Positions 43,046 to 52,998 of a stretch of 64,000 nucleotides of DNA are shown in pieces. A model generated the notes under the pieces. The model ran no database searches. It saw only the letters and a list, made by a program, of their open reading frames with translations, and was not told the origin of the DNA. Positions within the stretch are counted from its first letter, which is position 1. Each line of letters begins with the position of its first letter. The stretch is from Betaproteobacteria bacterium (GTDB lineage Bacteria; Pseudomonadota; Gammaproteobacteria; Burkholderiales; Casimicrobiaceae), in assembly GCA_013298765.1 (NCBI GenBank), contig JAAFJA010000002.1:1-64000 (forward strand), in the 5' to 3' direction. Made by a program: the position numbers and the translations under genes.

Positions 43046-43243
43046 ATGCCTAAGATGAAAACCAAAAAGGCCGCGTCAAAGCGGCTAAAGGCGCGTAAAA
43101 GCGGCAGCATCAAGCGCGCCCACGCGACCAAGCGTCACATCCTCACCAAGCGCACGACGAAAAACAAGCGTCAGCTTCGTGGCACGTTATCCATTCACGT
43201 GAGCGACGAAGGCCGTGTGGCCAAAATGCTCCCGTACGCATAA
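43046..43243 (+). CDS. rpmI: 50S ribosomal protein bL35
   Basis: 65 aa, basic, with the start [20 protein letters not shown] and [24 protein letters not shown]. Complete length. Part of the infC-rpmI-rplT transcript. In other bacteria bL20 represses this operon by binding the leader; I see a 103-base leader between infC and rpmI but cannot show the structure. Confidence 0.98.
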   Translation: MPKMKTKKAASKRLKARKSGSIKRAHATKRHILTKRTTKNKRQLRGTLSIHVSDEGRVAKMLPYA

Positions 43244-43257
43244 GGAGGGATTGAAAG

Positions 43258-43608
43258 ATGCCTCGCGTAAAACGTGGTGTAACCGCCCGCGCTCGTCACA
43301 AGAAAATGATTGCGATGGCCAAAGGCTATCGTGGTCGTCGTAACAATGTTTATCGTGTTGCCAAGCAAGCTGTTATGCGTGCTGGCCAGTACGCTTACCG
43401 CGATCGCCGCAATAAAAAGCGCGATTTCCGTGCGCTCTGGATCACGCGTATCAACGCAGCTGCTCGCGAATGCGGCATGAAGTACTCAACCTTCATGGGC
43501 GCGCTCAAGAAAGCAATGATCGAGATTGATCGTAAAGTGCTCTCAGACATGGCCGTTTTCGACATGCCTGCGTTTAGCGCGCTCGTAGAGCGCGTGAAGA
43601 AGGCGTAA
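43258..43608 (+). CDS. rplT: 50S ribosomal protein bL20
   Basis: 116 aa, the usual length, starting [18 protein letters not shown] with the conserved [31 protein letters not shown] block. It lies 14 bases after rpmI with a good ribosome site (AAGGAGG). An rRNA-binding assembly protein, acting early in 50S assembly. Confidence 0.98.
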   Translation: MPRVKRGVTARARHKKMIAMAKGYRGRRNNVYRVAKQAVMRAGQYAYRDRRNKKRDFRALWITRINAAARECGMKYSTFMGALKKAMIEIDRKVLSDMAVFDMPAFSALVERVKKA

Positions 43609-43646
43609 GCCTCCCGACTTTACTCGCTTTAGAGCAAACCTGAAAT

Positions 43647-43676
43647 GGGAGGCTTCGGCCTCCTTTTTCTTTTTCT
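43647..43676 (+). terminator. Rho-independent terminator/attenuator-like hairpin after rplT
   Basis: GGAGGC-TTCG-GCCTCC stem with a long T-rich tail, 39 bases after the rplT stop and 27 before pheS. It probably ends the ribosomal transcript, with part reading on into pheST. Confidence 0.8.
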
Positions 43677-43702
43677 GGTCGCTACTACTAACCGGTATTC
43701 AA

Positions 43703-44968
43703 ATGAACGATCGTCTGGAAAAACACTTGAGGGAATCAGCTGGATTTATAGACGCCTTACTTGCGAGTGCTGAGCAGTCGGATGCGTCGGCGCTTGCAAT
43801 ACGACGGCAAGCTGAAGTGCCTGAGTCGACGCAAAAATTCATTGCACAATTCAGCACTCCTTTACCGCCTGCTACACAAAAACTGATAGACGATTTTGTT
43901 GAGAGCGGTACCCAGCTAGCACAGCTCACCGATTCGATTATCAAAACTCATTTTGGCAGTGCACTGTTGGACTTTGGATTGGCTCGTGACACCGCTTACC
44001 TCGAAAACGCTAAAGCGAAATATCTAGGAAAAGCTGGCGCAGTCACTGAATTATTGAAAGGCATGGCGCAACTCTCCCCGGAAGAGAAGAAAACGCGCGG
44101 TGCAGAAATAAATCGCGCGAAGGACGCGATTGAGGTGGCACTCAAAGTGCGTCGTGAATCTTTGGCAGCGCAAGCGCTGAACAAGCAGCTCGCTGCTGAG
44201 TCCATCGACGTGACGCTTCCCGGACGTGGTCGCGGTGTGGGCGGTATTCATCCAGTTATTAAGACCTGGCAGCGCTGCGAAGAGATCTTCGGATCGATCG
44301 GCTTCGATGTCGCCGACGGCCCGGAGATAGAAGCCGATTGGTACAACTTCACGGCGCTTAACAATCCGCCGAACCATCCCGCACGTTCGATGCAAGACAC
44401 GTTCTACGTCGACATGAACGGCACGGACGGTCTGCCGCTTCTGCTTCGCACGCACACCTCACCCATGCAGGTGCGCTACGCGAAGATGCACGCCAATGAT
44501 TTGTCCAGCAAAGGCACGCCAATCAAGGTGATCGCACCGGGGCGCACCTATCGCGTCGATAGCGACGCGACGCATTCGCCGATGTTTCATCAGATCGAAG
44601 GTTTGTGGATCGACGAAAACATTTCGTTCGCCGATTTGAAGGGCGTGTACACGGATTTTCTGCGCCGCTTCTTCGAAACCGACGCGCTGCAAGTGCGCTT
44701 CCGCCCGAGCTATTTCCCATTCACGGAGCCGTCTGCCGAGATCGACATGAAGTTCGATTCAGGCCCGCTCAAAGGGCGTTGGCTTGAGATTTCCGGCTCG
44801 GGTCAAGTGCACCCATCGGTCGTTAAGAACTTCGGACTCGATCCTGAACGTTTCATTGGTTTTGCGTTTGGTTCAGGGCTTGAACGCCTCACGATGTTGA
44901 AACACGGGATTGGCGATCTGCGATTGTTCTTCGAGGGCGATCTGCGGTTCCTGAAACAGTTTGCGTAA
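43703..44968 (+). CDS. pheS: Phenylalanine-tRNA ligase alpha subunit with N-terminal extension
   Basis: 421 aa, against about 330-345 for most bacterial PheS. From residue ~95 ([24 protein letters not shown]) the sequence is ordinary PheS, with [48 protein letters not shown] and a late [18 protein letters not shown] motif. About 90 residues before it are extra, with no internal start to remove them: the first later ATG in frame is around residue 125. The extension is encoded in lower-GC, less biased codons and looks helical. No ribosome site is obvious. Partner PheT follows. Confidence 0.93.
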   Translation: MNDRLEKHLRESAGFIDALLASAEQSDASALAIRRQAEVPESTQKFIAQFSTPLPPATQKLIDDFVESGTQLAQLTDSIIKTHFGSALLDFGLARDTAYLENAKAKYLGKAGAVTELLKGMAQLSPEEKKTRGAEINRAKDAIEVALKVRRESLAAQALNKQLAAESIDVTLPGRGRGVGGIHPVIKTWQRCEEIFGSIGFDVADGPEIEADWYNFTALNNPPNHPARSMQDTFYVDMNGTDGLPLLLRTHTSPMQVRYAKMHANDLSSKGTPIKVIAPGRTYRVDSDATHSPMFHQIEGLWIDENISFADLKGVYTDFLRRFFETDALQVRFRPSYFPFTEPSAEIDMKFDSGPLKGRWLEISGSGQVHPSVVKNFGLDPERFIGFAFGSGLERLTMLKHGIGDLRLFFEGDLRFLKQFA

Positions 44969-44973
44969 CCACT

Positions 44974-45034
44974 TGTAGGCGCGGGCTTGACCGCGCTTAG
45001 TGGATCACGCAGCGCGGTCAAGCCCGCGCCTACA
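44974..45034. repeat. Perfect 24-bp-stem hairpin repeat between pheS and pheT
   Basis: Arms 44974-44997 and 45011-45034 pair perfectly (TGTAGGCGCGGGCTTGACCG type). Belongs to the same box family as 15702-15955. Confidence 0.85.
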
Positions 45035-45090
45035 AAGTCAGAGCGGCGGCGCCCGCACCTACATCGTCATTTGTCTTTCGTCATTGCTCT

Positions 45091-47496
45091 ATGAAATTCT
45101 CCGAATCCTGGCTCCGTAGTTTTTGCAACCCGTCGATGACGACGGATGAACTTGCTCATGCGCTCACCATGGCGGGGCTTGAGGTGGAAGAGGTGAAGCC
45201 CGCCGCGCCGCCGTTCACGAAGATCGTCGTCGGCGAAATCGTTTCGCGTGAGAAGCATCCGAATGCGGATCGCCTCTCTGTGTGTATGGTGAACGTCGGT
45301 AGCAACTCATCGGCACCGTTGCAGATCGTTTGCGGCGCACCGAACGCGCGTGCGGGCATCCGCGTGCCGTGCGCGCTCGTGGGAGCCGAGTTACCGCCGG
45401 GCGACGACGGCAAATCGTTTGTGATCAAGCAGGCGAAGATGCGCAGCGTCGAATCAAACGGCATGTTGTGCAGCGCTCGCGAACTCGGGATTTCGGAATC
45501 CCACGAGGGATTGCTCGAACTCGCGAGCGATGCGCCCATCGGATTAAACGTACGCGAATACATGGGCTTGGACGATGTTGTGTTTGAAATCAAGTTAACG
45601 CCCAATAAGGCCGATTGCCTTAGTGTTTATGGTGTTGCACGGGAAGTCCACGCGATTACAGGTGCACCCCTCGCGCCTTCGCCATCACGCAACGTACAAC
45701 GGACGTTGAACGATGTACTGCCTGCGACGGTACTCGCGCCCGATCTCTGCGGACGCTTCGCGGGTCGTGTGATTCGCGGCGTGAACGCGAAAGCCGCAAC
45801 GCCTGCTTGGATGCGCGAGCGCCTCGAACGTGCCGGTCAGCGTTCGATCTCGGCGTTGGTGGACATTTCAAACTACGTGATGCTCGAGCTCGGTCGCCCG
45901 AGTCACATTTTTGACCTCGACAAAGTCCACGGGGCACTAGAAGTTCGCTGGGCGAAAAAGGGCGAAACGCTCAAGCTCTTGAACGGCAATACCGTCGAGC
46001 TCGATGATCAAGTCGGCGTGATTGCCGATCAAAACGGCGTTGAATCGCTCGCTGGCATCATGGGCGGCGATTCCACCGCCGTAGATCTGGAGACGACGCG
46101 GAACGTTTACGTCGAGGCCGCGTTCTGGCATCCGGCAGCGATCCAAGGCCGTTCGCGTCGATTCAATTTTTCTACCGACGCGGGGCATCGTTTCGAGCGC
46201 GGCGTTGATTGGGAAACGATCCCGCAACACATCGATTACATCAGCGCGCTCATTCTCGAAATCTGCGGCGGCGAAGCCGGGCCGATTGACGATCGAACGG
46301 TCAACGTGCCAACCCGCAAAGCGGTGACCATGCGCATCGCGCGCGCGCAAAAGGTGATCGGCGTTGCCGTTTCGGCCGACGAAATGTCTGCGATCTTCAC
46401 GCGGCTCGGTCTCCAGCACGCCCGCGACGCAGACAAGTTCACCGTTACACCGCCCAGCTACCGTTTCGACATCGAAATTGAAGAGGATTTGATCGAAGAG
46501 ATCGCTCGAATTTACGGTTTCGACAACATTCCTGCATTGCCGCCGCGCGCGCGCGCGGCCATGCGCGCACAACCCACGGATCGACGTTCGCTTCACGAGC
46601 TTCGCCGGGCGATTGCCGCGAGAGACTATTTTGAGGTGATCAACTACAGCTTCGTTGACGAGTTATGGGAGAAAGAGGTCGCTGGCAACGCTAACCCGAT
46701 TCGACTCTTGAATCCGATTGCAAGCCAAATGGCCGTCATGCGCTCATCGCTCATTCCGGGTTTGCTCGCAAATGTCGCGCACAACGCGAAGCACAGAGCC
46801 GATCGAGTTCGCATCTTTGAGCTTGGGAAGGTCTTCATGCGCGATGCGTTGGCGAACGACGGCGAGCTCGGCATCGCGCAGGTGTCGCAGCCGCTCATGC
46901 TCGGTGGCGTTGCATGGGGGGCAGTGGTCGCGGAGCAATGGGGCGAGCGTGAACGCGCCGTCGACTTTTTCGATGTGAAAGCGGATGTTGAGGCTCTTAT
47001 TCCCGGCTTGGTATGCACGAAAGCAACACACCCGCTTCTGCATCCGGGCCGCTCCGCAAAGTTATCGGTGGACGGGCAGTTTGCAGGATGGATCGGTGAG
47101 CTGCATCCGGAGCATCTAAAGCGCTTCGATCTAGATCATGCACCAGTCGTTTTCGAAGTTTCAGCCAGCTTGGCCCAATTAAATAAGGGCGCGGCGTTTG
47201 AAGCTGTAGCGAAAACACCGCTTGTCCGTCGTGACTTAGCGCTGGTCGTCGAACAATCAGTGGAATCTGACGCGCTGATCAAACAACTGAACGAGGCTGC
47301 AGACCCCGTAATTCGTGCGATTGACGTTTTTGATGTGTATCGAGGTGCGAACTTACCGACTGACAGAAAAAGCGTTGCAATTCGGGTACTTATGCAAGAT
47401 ACTGAACGTACTTTAGAAGACTCGGAAATCGACGCGGCGATCAAAAAATTGGTGTCGCGTGCCGAGACGGCGTTTGGGGCAACGCTTAGAACCTAG
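45091..47496 (+). CDS. pheT: Phenylalanine-tRNA ligase beta subunit
   Basis: 801 aa, standard length. N-terminal tRNA-binding (EMAP-like) domain around residues 40-155 (IVVGEIVSREKHPNADRLSVCMVNVG), then B3/B4 (MGLDDVVFEIKLTPNKADCLSVYGVAREV), B5 (about residues 405-475), the catalytic-like region (FSVINYSFVDE part), and the C-terminal FDX-ACB anticodon-binding domain (TPLVRRDLALVVEQSV...). The start at 45091 is the natural ATG. The 122-base gap to pheS contains a hairpin repeat. Confidence 0.97.
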   Translation: MKFSESWLRSFCNPSMTTDELAHALTMAGLEVEEVKPAAPPFTKIVVGEIVSREKHPNADRLSVCMVNVGSNSSAPLQIVCGAPNARAGIRVPCALVGAELPPGDDGKSFVIKQAKMRSVESNGMLCSARELGISESHEGLLELASDAPIGLNVREYMGLDDVVFEIKLTPNKADCLSVYGVAREVHAITGAPLAPSPSRNVQRTLNDVLPATVLAPDLCGRFAGRVIRGVNAKAATPAWMRERLERAGQRSISALVDISNYVMLELGRPSHIFDLDKVHGALEVRWAKKGETLKLLNGNTVELDDQVGVIADQNGVESLAGIMGGDSTAVDLETTRNVYVEAAFWHPAAIQGRSRRFNFSTDAGHRFERGVDWETIPQHIDYISALILEICGGEAGPIDDRTVNVPTRKAVTMRIARAQKVIGVAVSADEMSAIFTRLGLQHARDADKFTVTPPSYRFDIEIEEDLIEEIARIYGFDNIPALPPRARAAMRAQPTDRRSLHELRRAIAARDYFEVINYSFVDELWEKEVAGNANPIRLLNPIASQMAVMRSSLIPGLLANVAHNAKHRADRVRIFELGKVFMRDALANDGELGIAQVSQPLMLGGVAWGAVVAEQWGERERAVDFFDVKADVEALIPGLVCTKATHPLLHPGRSAKLSVDGQFAGWIGELHPEHLKRFDLDHAPVVFEVSASLAQLNKGAAFEAVAKTPLVRRDLALVVEQSVESDALIKQLNEAADPVIRAIDVFDVYRGANLPTDRKSVAIRVLMQDTERTLEDSEIDAAIKKLVSRAETAFGATLRT

Positions 47497-47514
47497 AACA
47501 ATTTACACATCAAA

Positions 47515-47832
47515 ATGGCCGATTCGGTAACCAAAGCGGAACTCGCTGACGCACTGTTCGAACGTTTGGGACTTAACAAACGCGAAGCGAAAGACATGGT
47601 CGATTGCTTCTTCGAAGAGGTGCGCGAGGCCCTGGAGCGCGGTGAAGACGTAAAGCTCTCCGGGTTCGGCATGTTTAATTTGCGCACGAAGTCGCCCCGT
47701 CCTGGACGCAACCCAAAAACAGGCGAAGAAATTCCCATCACCGCGAGGCGTGTCGTCACGTTTCACGCCAGCAACAAACTCAAAGCGCAGATAGACGCCG
47801 CGTATGCCGAGCGAGACCACGCTGAACGCTGA
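47515..47832 (+). CDS. ihfA: Integration host factor subunit alpha
   Basis: 105 aa, HU/IHF fold. [39 protein letters not shown], the core [26 protein letters not shown] with the Pro that intercalates into DNA ([10 protein letters not shown]), then [13 protein letters not shown]. Nineteen bases after pheT, matching the usual pheT-ihfA order. It bends DNA at specific sites as a heterodimer with IhfB. Confidence 0.98.
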   Translation: MADSVTKAELADALFERLGLNKREAKDMVDCFFEEVREALERGEDVKLSGFGMFNLRTKSPRPGRNPKTGEEIPITARRVVTFHASNKLKAQIDAAYAERDHAER

Positions 47833-48265
47833 GCTGCCGCCAATCCCGGCAAAACGTTACTTCACCATCGGTGAGGTGAGCGAGCTTTGCCTGGTGAAGC
47901 CGCATGTCCTTCGCTATTGGGAACAGGAGTTTGCACAGCTGCGTCCGGTCAAACGGCGCGGCAATCGTCGTTATTACCAGCATCACGAAGTGTTGTTAGT
48001 TCGTCGCATCCGAGATCTGCTCTACGGTCAGGGCTTCACGATCATCGGTGCGCGTGGGAAGCTTGATCAAGAGTCAAACGGCGATGGCGTTCAGCCCGCA
48101 CTGCGCAAACGCGGTTTTGCCTCAGCCGTTGAAACCAGCGCTGCCACTGCTGTCGCCTCAAGTGCTACGGCTGGTCTCACGCTGAGCGCCGAAGACGCCG
48201 ATGACATTCGCAAATCCTTGTTGGAGATTGCGGCGCTGCTTACACCTAGCGCTCCGAAACGCTGA
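47804..48265 (+). CDS. MerR-family transcriptional regulator
   Basis: 153 aa. The N-terminal helix-turn-helix (residues 17-85: [26 protein letters not shown], then [41 protein letters not shown]) is a clear MerR winged helix. The effector part is short and Ala/Ser-rich, with no metal-binding Cys. It overlaps the end of ihfA by 29 bases, the standard arrangement in this cluster in betaproteobacteria; target genes are unknown. tRNA-Pro lies 162 bases downstream. Confidence 0.93.
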   Translation: MPSETTLNAELPPIPAKRYFTIGEVSELCLVKPHVLRYWEQEFAQLRPVKRRGNRRYYQHHEVLLVRRIRDLLYGQGFTIIGARGKLDQESNGDGVQPALRKRGFASAVETSAATAVASSATAGLTLSAEDADDIRKSLLEIAALLTPSAPKR

Positions 48266-48427
48266 TTCGCGTTTTTTCCTCGCGAAAGAAATCCCGCAGC
48301 GCGTCGAACACCGCATCCGCGGGCGGCGAGTGCTGTAGTCAGGCTCCACAAAACTCGGCGTTGAGCGGTTTACGGATGTTCGCTTCTGCTCGAACCTGAG
48401 CCTGGATCGCGCTAGAATTTAGGGCTT

Positions 48428-48504
48428 CGGTGTGTGGCGCAGCCTGGTAGCGCACTTGCATGGGGTGCAAGGGGTCGCAAGTTCGAATCTTGTCACACCG
48501 ACCA
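48428..48504 (+). tRNA. tRNA-Pro (anticodon GGG)
   Basis: 77 nt with encoded CCA. Acceptor arms CGGTGTG/CACACCG, D arm GCGC...GCGC, anticodon stem CTTGC/GCAAG with loop ATGGGGT, T arm GCAAG-TTCGAAT-CTTGT. Confidence 0.97.
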
Positions 48505-48515
48505 TTATTTCAATT

Positions 48516-48557
48516 GGGCTAGAACATGAAAACATGTCTAGCCCTTTTTTGTTTTTT
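48516..48557 (+). terminator. Rho-independent terminator after tRNA-Pro
   Basis: Stem GGGCTAGAACATG with CATGTCTAGCCC (one mismatch), AAAA loop, then a long T-run. Confidence 0.88.
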
Positions 48558-48631
48558 CTCAAGCCGCGCCCCGATCTTTCGTCGATCTACTGCTTGTCGC
48601 TGTTGTAGATCGATGATCCGATCGGGGTGCG

Positions 48632-51600
48632 CTAAAACGCAGTTCCGCAGCGAGCGTTTACGTGCGCGCGGATCGCTGCTGGCGTTGAGTAAGACGCGCC
48701 CGCCGGGATGTTCATGCTGGTCAGCAGGCCCGCATCGGGCACCGCGAGCATCAGTCGGAGCAAAACCATCGCATCGAGCGTCGAGCTCGGCGCGAGTGCC
48801 GGCCGGCGGAACACGTCGTAGGCCGCCGCGTTACCAACAAATGCTTCAACGGCACTAGCGTCCGCACGTGCTGGGCCTAGCGTTACGCCGGCGATCAGGT
48901 TAGCGCCACGGAAGCCGAGGAGGTAGCGCATGAGCAGAACGGCGTCGGCGGATGCCGTGACGTTGCTATCGCCATTAATGTCAAGCGAGCAGGTTGGCGC
49001 ACAGGTAGAGGCGCCCGCAGCGCAGGTTCCTGCAGGGCGAGCGGCGGAGAGCCTTAACCCCGCCGTGAGGCTCGCGGTATTGTTGGAGAACTGAGTAAAG
49101 TTCGTGCCAACATTGGCGGCTTGAACACCGACGGTCGCAGAGGCTCCGCCAGCAAACGCTGCGGAGCCGGCAAGTGCGTAGACGTACTCGAACGTTTCTG
49201 AGTTTTCACGGAAGTAGACCGCGAAGTTTGTGTCAGGTGCGCTGGCGACGGCCCCAGATACGAAATGCTTTGCACGCCATTCAAGTTTCCATACTCGATT
49301 AGGTGCGGCTCCGGTCACCTCGCTGTAGATACCCCCTCCCGTCGTGATCGTCGGCCTCATATCGAGATCATCCCAATACGGGAGGAGCGTCGGAGTCGTT
49401 GCGCTAAACACTCCCCCGGGCAGCGCGCCATTCGTTAATCCGGAAGAGCCGCCTGAGGCTACGAGTTGAATCGTGCCGTTGGTGCTCAAGCGGATGGTGC
49501 TAGCAGCTGCAATGTTGGTTCCGTAGACAGAGAACGCGAACGGCGTAGTGACTGTCGCCATCGCGTCGTCGTCCTGGGATCCAGCAACGAGTGTGCCGCC
49601 GGTGGAGATCGTCGCACCGCTGGACGGAGTGAAGACATAGTTTGGATTCGCTGGGCTACCGACTGGGCGCGTGAAGCTCGTGGTCACGAGCGACGTTCCT
49701 CCCGCAAACGAAACGGTCTGCGTGAAGTTAATGGTACTTCCGCAGGCAACCGAGGGCCCGGTGCTCACTTTGTAGTTCACGAGATTATTCCCGCTCGCCC
49801 CAGCCGCAAGGTTGGCATAGGCGCTGTTATCAAGCACCACCTGCACGCCTGGCGTGCTGGAGGAGAGCGTGGCACTGATCCCCGTCGCCGCCAGGGTGCC
49901 TTCGTTAGTGAGCGAAACTTGGACGTCGTTGCATTCGTTGGGTTCAATGATCGAATTGCCTGTGGGAGTCGCAGTCGTTGCAACCGCGAGTGCCGCACGG
50001 TCGGCCGATGGAGCTGCGTTGTACACGACGAGGGCAAAGTCCTGATTGTTTCCACTTACCGAAGCGTCTGCTTGGCCCGCGATGTTGGTCGCTCGTACTG
50101 TGACGACAATTTCAGTTCCCACTGGGAGCCCCGCCGGGATGAACACGCTTTCCATATTGTTTCGTATGTCAGCGGTGCCGCCGGTCGCGGAGTTCGCTCC
50201 CGCGAACACGTTGCCCAGATACAGGCTACCGCCTACCGTGACTCGAAGATCGAGATTGTTTACGTAGGCGTTGCCCGTAGTAGAGCCTGGCGCATCGGTG
50301 TAGGCGAGCGTAATGCGAAGCGGCGCACTGGCGCTAGCGACCGTGGCGAACACCGTACGACCTTGCCCCGTGGCAGTAAATCGGTCCGCTGGCACTTGAT
50401 CACGGATGATTCGTTGCACGCCGTCAAAAGCACGGCTCAGATTAACCAAGCCCATGCCTTGACTGTTGGACGGAAGGGAATCGTTGGCGCTGACGCCGTC
50501 CATATGGCTTGCCGAGTTCGCAAGATAGGCTTTCACTAGCGCTGGGCTTGGCGCGATCGGGCCAGCAGGCGTGCGATGGGCCGCTAGATAGCCCGGATTG
50601 TTGATGAACTGTTGATAGACAAGCGCAGCAGCACCCGCAACGGCAGGGGTTGAGTGGCTCGTGCCAGACGAAGTGGTGTACCAGCGCTGCGCCGGAACGG
50701 TCGGGAAGAAATTGTTCGCACTGCCTGCCGTTCCGCCCCCAGGCATGCCGCAAACGCCGTCGCCGCGAAACGTCGCATCCGCCGTGCCAAGATTGTCGGG
50801 CGGAATGAGCGCGTCGGCTGTCGCAGACGCGAACGAGACGCCCGTAATGTGGGTGCCCGGCGCCACTAGGTCTGGCTTGACTCGACCATCGTCAGTTGGC
50901 CCCCGCGACGAAAAGCCGATGATGTCATTCGCGTTATCAGCGCCGACGTCCGCTATGTCACACCCGTCCGCACCGGTCGTGTTTCCTGCGTTTCCGCCGT
51001 TTGCCGCAGCGTGGGAATGCGCGTTCTCGCCGGCCCCCACCGTAATTACATTCTTGGCCGAGCCGGGGCTTCCAATGGTGTTGGCGCCAGGACCGCTATT
51101 GCCCGCGGAGAAGAGCACCAACATCGGTTGGCTTCCGGCAGTTCCGCTCTGCGCGTCGCGCACGAGGACGTCGTAGGTTTGTGCATCCACGTCGTAGGCG
51201 CCGCCGGTGGGCGCACCCCAGCTATTGGTGCTGATCCGTGTACCGCTTGCGTATCCTGCGCTCAGCATCGCGGGATAGGCTGGATCGGTAAATCCCGGGT
51301 CGAAAATCACCGAGTTTGCGAGCTTCACAAATGGCGCAACGCCCAGGCCGTAGCGAAAGCCCTGCGGGTCGCGATGAACGCGTGTGCCGGTTGGGTCAAA
51401 GCTATCTGGCACGAAGCCACCAACGATGCTCATGTTGAGCTGCCCGTGGCCGCTGCGTCCGAGCCCAAGGTCAGTCGTTGATGCGGTTCCCCATCGCGAC
51501 TTGTAAGCGAATCGCGATGCATTGGACTTCGATCCCGACTCGTAAAACGCGAAATGGCGTGCCGGAACTGGACCAGCGTTTGCGTTTTGCGTAATTGTTC

Positions 51601-52702
51601 CGGGGTCGGATGCGCCGGGGTTGCGATCAGCGCCGTCATCGGTAACGTCAACGATGAAGTTCGATGCATTGAACTGGGCTTGTGTGAAGCCCCATGCGGC
51701 AACTTGGTTCAGGTAGTTCCCTGCGTTCGGCGTTATTGGCGAACTAGCGCTCACGTTACGTGCCATGATCATGTTCTGCCGCTCGTCATGCTTTACCGGC
51801 TCGATATGCCGCGAGATGGACACCACATCAGGGCGCTTTGCGACATCAGCGATTGAGAGCTCGGGTATCTGCACCACCAGGTTCACATAGTGAAGGATTT
51901 CGTAGCGAGAGACGATGACGCCGCCACCAACAACAGCTGCGATTTGCGCCTCAGTAATCGTGTTCGTTCCTGGATCTTTAACGAGTTGCACCTTGTAGCG
52001 CGGCGAGCCTGGCGCGGTTGGGGTAACGACACCTGCTTTGGTCACGCTTCTTGCAATGGGTCGAAACACGTCGGGCTGAAGTTTGTAATCTGACACATAG
52101 GCCGCATCCCACTGAGCGAGCGCTGTGCGGGTGAGTTCGGATACGCGCGAACGCGAGGCTCGGTCACCGTAGACGAGATAGGCATTGCTTGGGATAGCGG
52201 CAATTACGCGCACGCCCGTTGCCTCAAGCGCGGCATACCACGCGGGCTGAATCGGCCCTGGGAATTGAACCAAGTGAAGCTGGCGCTCGTCGCCGACCTC
52301 CGCAGACTTGCGGGCAAGCGCTCGCGCGGACGACGATGTCGTATCAATGGGTCCGGTATTCAAATGCAGCAAGTTTTGTGCGTCAGCATTTTTTGCACTC
52401 CCCGAAGCGATCAACTGATCGGCGGCGGCACGGGGTACCGATATGAGCTTAAAGCTCCCGTAGTCGTAAATCTTTTGGGCACCTATCGTTGCTGGGTCTA
52501 TCGCATCAGCGCTTTCGAGAAAGACTTTGTGTTGGCCCGATTCGCTACGGTACGTTGCGACGTCTAGCGCTTGACTAGCAACATCAGAACCGATATCGGT
52601 CTTCGTAGTCGCGTTCGCGTTCGAGAGTATGGCGAACGCCGCCAATAAACCGCCAGTGACAAAGCCGCGAGCTGCCGCGACATTTCGTTGCGAAAAATAC
52701 AT
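48632..52702 (-). CDS. Giant S8 subtilisin-like protease with C-terminal dockerin-like module
   Basis: 1356 aa secreted. Signal peptide residues 1-30. An N-terminal prodomain-like part to about residue 340. The catalytic domain follows, with triad D355 (FIVDVTDDGADR), H419 (SGHG) and S682 (SGTSHSTPAVAG), and the oxyanion N535 (FSAGNSG). An insertion around residues 540-590 precedes the Ser motif. Beyond residue 760 are beta-sandwich-like regions (for example STNGTIQLV and a TNFAVYFRENSETFEYVYAL block). The last ~119 residues are the cysteine-bracketed module: CSLDINGDSNVTASADAVLLMRY start, a weakened second repeat (PSSTLDAMVLLRLML), closing Cys in VNARC. A likely extracellular or surface protease. 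Upstream region at 52703-52998. Confidence 0.9.
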   Translation of the reverse strand: MYFSQRNVAAARGFVTGGLLAAFAILSNANATTKTDIGSDVASQALDVATYRSESGQHKVFLESADAIDPATIGAQKIYDYGSFKLISVPRAAADQLIASGSAKNADAQNLLHLNTGPIDTTSSSARALARKSAEVGDERQLHLVQFPGPIQPAWYAALEATGVRVIAAIPSNAYLVYGDRASRSRVSELTRTALAQWDAAYVSDYKLQPDVFRPIARSVTKAGVVTPTAPGSPRYKVQLVKDPGTNTITEAQIAAVVGGGVIVSRYEILHYVNLVVQIPELSIADVAKRPDVVSISRHIEPVKHDERQNMIMARNVSASSPITPNAGNYLNQVAAWGFTQAQFNASNFIVDVTDDGADRNPGASDPGTITQNANAGPVPARHFAFYESGSKSNASRFAYKSRWGTASTTDLGLGRSGHGQLNMSIVGGFVPDSFDPTGTRVHRDPQGFRYGLGVAPFVKLANSVIFDPGFTDPAYPAMLSAGYASGTRISTNSWGAPTGGAYDVDAQTYDVLVRDAQSGTAGSQPMLVLFSAGNSGPGANTIGSPGSAKNVITVGAGENAHSHAAANGGNAGNTTGADGCDIADVGADNANDIIGFSSRGPTDDGRVKPDLVAPGTHITGVSFASATADALIPPDNLGTADATFRGDGVCGMPGGGTAGSANNFFPTVPAQRWYTTSSGTSHSTPAVAGAAALVYQQFINNPGYLAAHRTPAGPIAPSPALVKAYLANSASHMDGVSANDSLPSNSQGMGLVNLSRAFDGVQRIIRDQVPADRFTATGQGRTVFATVASASAPLRITLAYTDAPGSTTGNAYVNNLDLRVTVGGSLYLGNVFAGANSATGGTADIRNNMESVFIPAGLPVGTEIVVTVRATNIAGQADASVSGNNQDFALVVYNAAPSADRAALAVATTATPTGNSIIEPNECNDVQVSLTNEGTLAATGISATLSSSTPGVQVVLDNSAYANLAAGASGNNLVNYKVSTGPSVACGSTINFTQTVSFAGGTSLVTTSFTRPVGSPANPNYVFTPSSGATISTGGTLVAGSQDDDAMATVTTPFAFSVYGTNIAAASTIRLSTNGTIQLVASGGSSGLTNGALPGGVFSATTPTLLPYWDDLDMRPTITTGGGIYSEVTGAAPNRVWKLEWRAKHFVSGAVASAPDTNFAVYFRENSETFEYVYALAGSAAFAGGASATVGVQAANVGTNFTQFSNNTASLTAGLRLSAARPAGTCAAGASTCAPTCSLDINGDSNVTASADAVLLMRYLLGFRGANLIAGVTLGPARADASAVEAFVGNAAAYDVFRRPALAPSSTLDAMVLLRLMLAVPDAGLLTSMNIPAGASYSTPAAIRAHVNARCGTAF

Positions 52703-52998
52703 TCCATTCCCCCGGAAACATGCTCGTGTTAGCTACATGAGCGAGCAGTAATCAACTGCGACGTAACGACATTAACCCCGGATGTCACGCCGAATTGAGC
52801 ACAACAAATCTGCGGGGCTTTACGAACAGAACCTGTTCGCAATGAGAATTGTCGTAGACCGCGTGCAGCCAGTCATAATCACAATTATTTCTTAGCCCAA
52901 ATTTAATTTGGGCTAGCACGATAAAAGCAATAAAAGCGAAATATAGAAAATACGCTGCTAACCCTTATTTTGCGAGCATGCATTGGCCTCAGCGAGGG
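52703..52998. other. Intergenic region with a perfect palindrome
   Basis: 296 bases, AT-rich, with the 23-nt near-perfect palindrome TAGCCCAAATT-T-AATTTGGGCTA at 52893-52915 and the promoter region for the subtilase (minus strand). No gene recognised. Confidence 0.5.
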
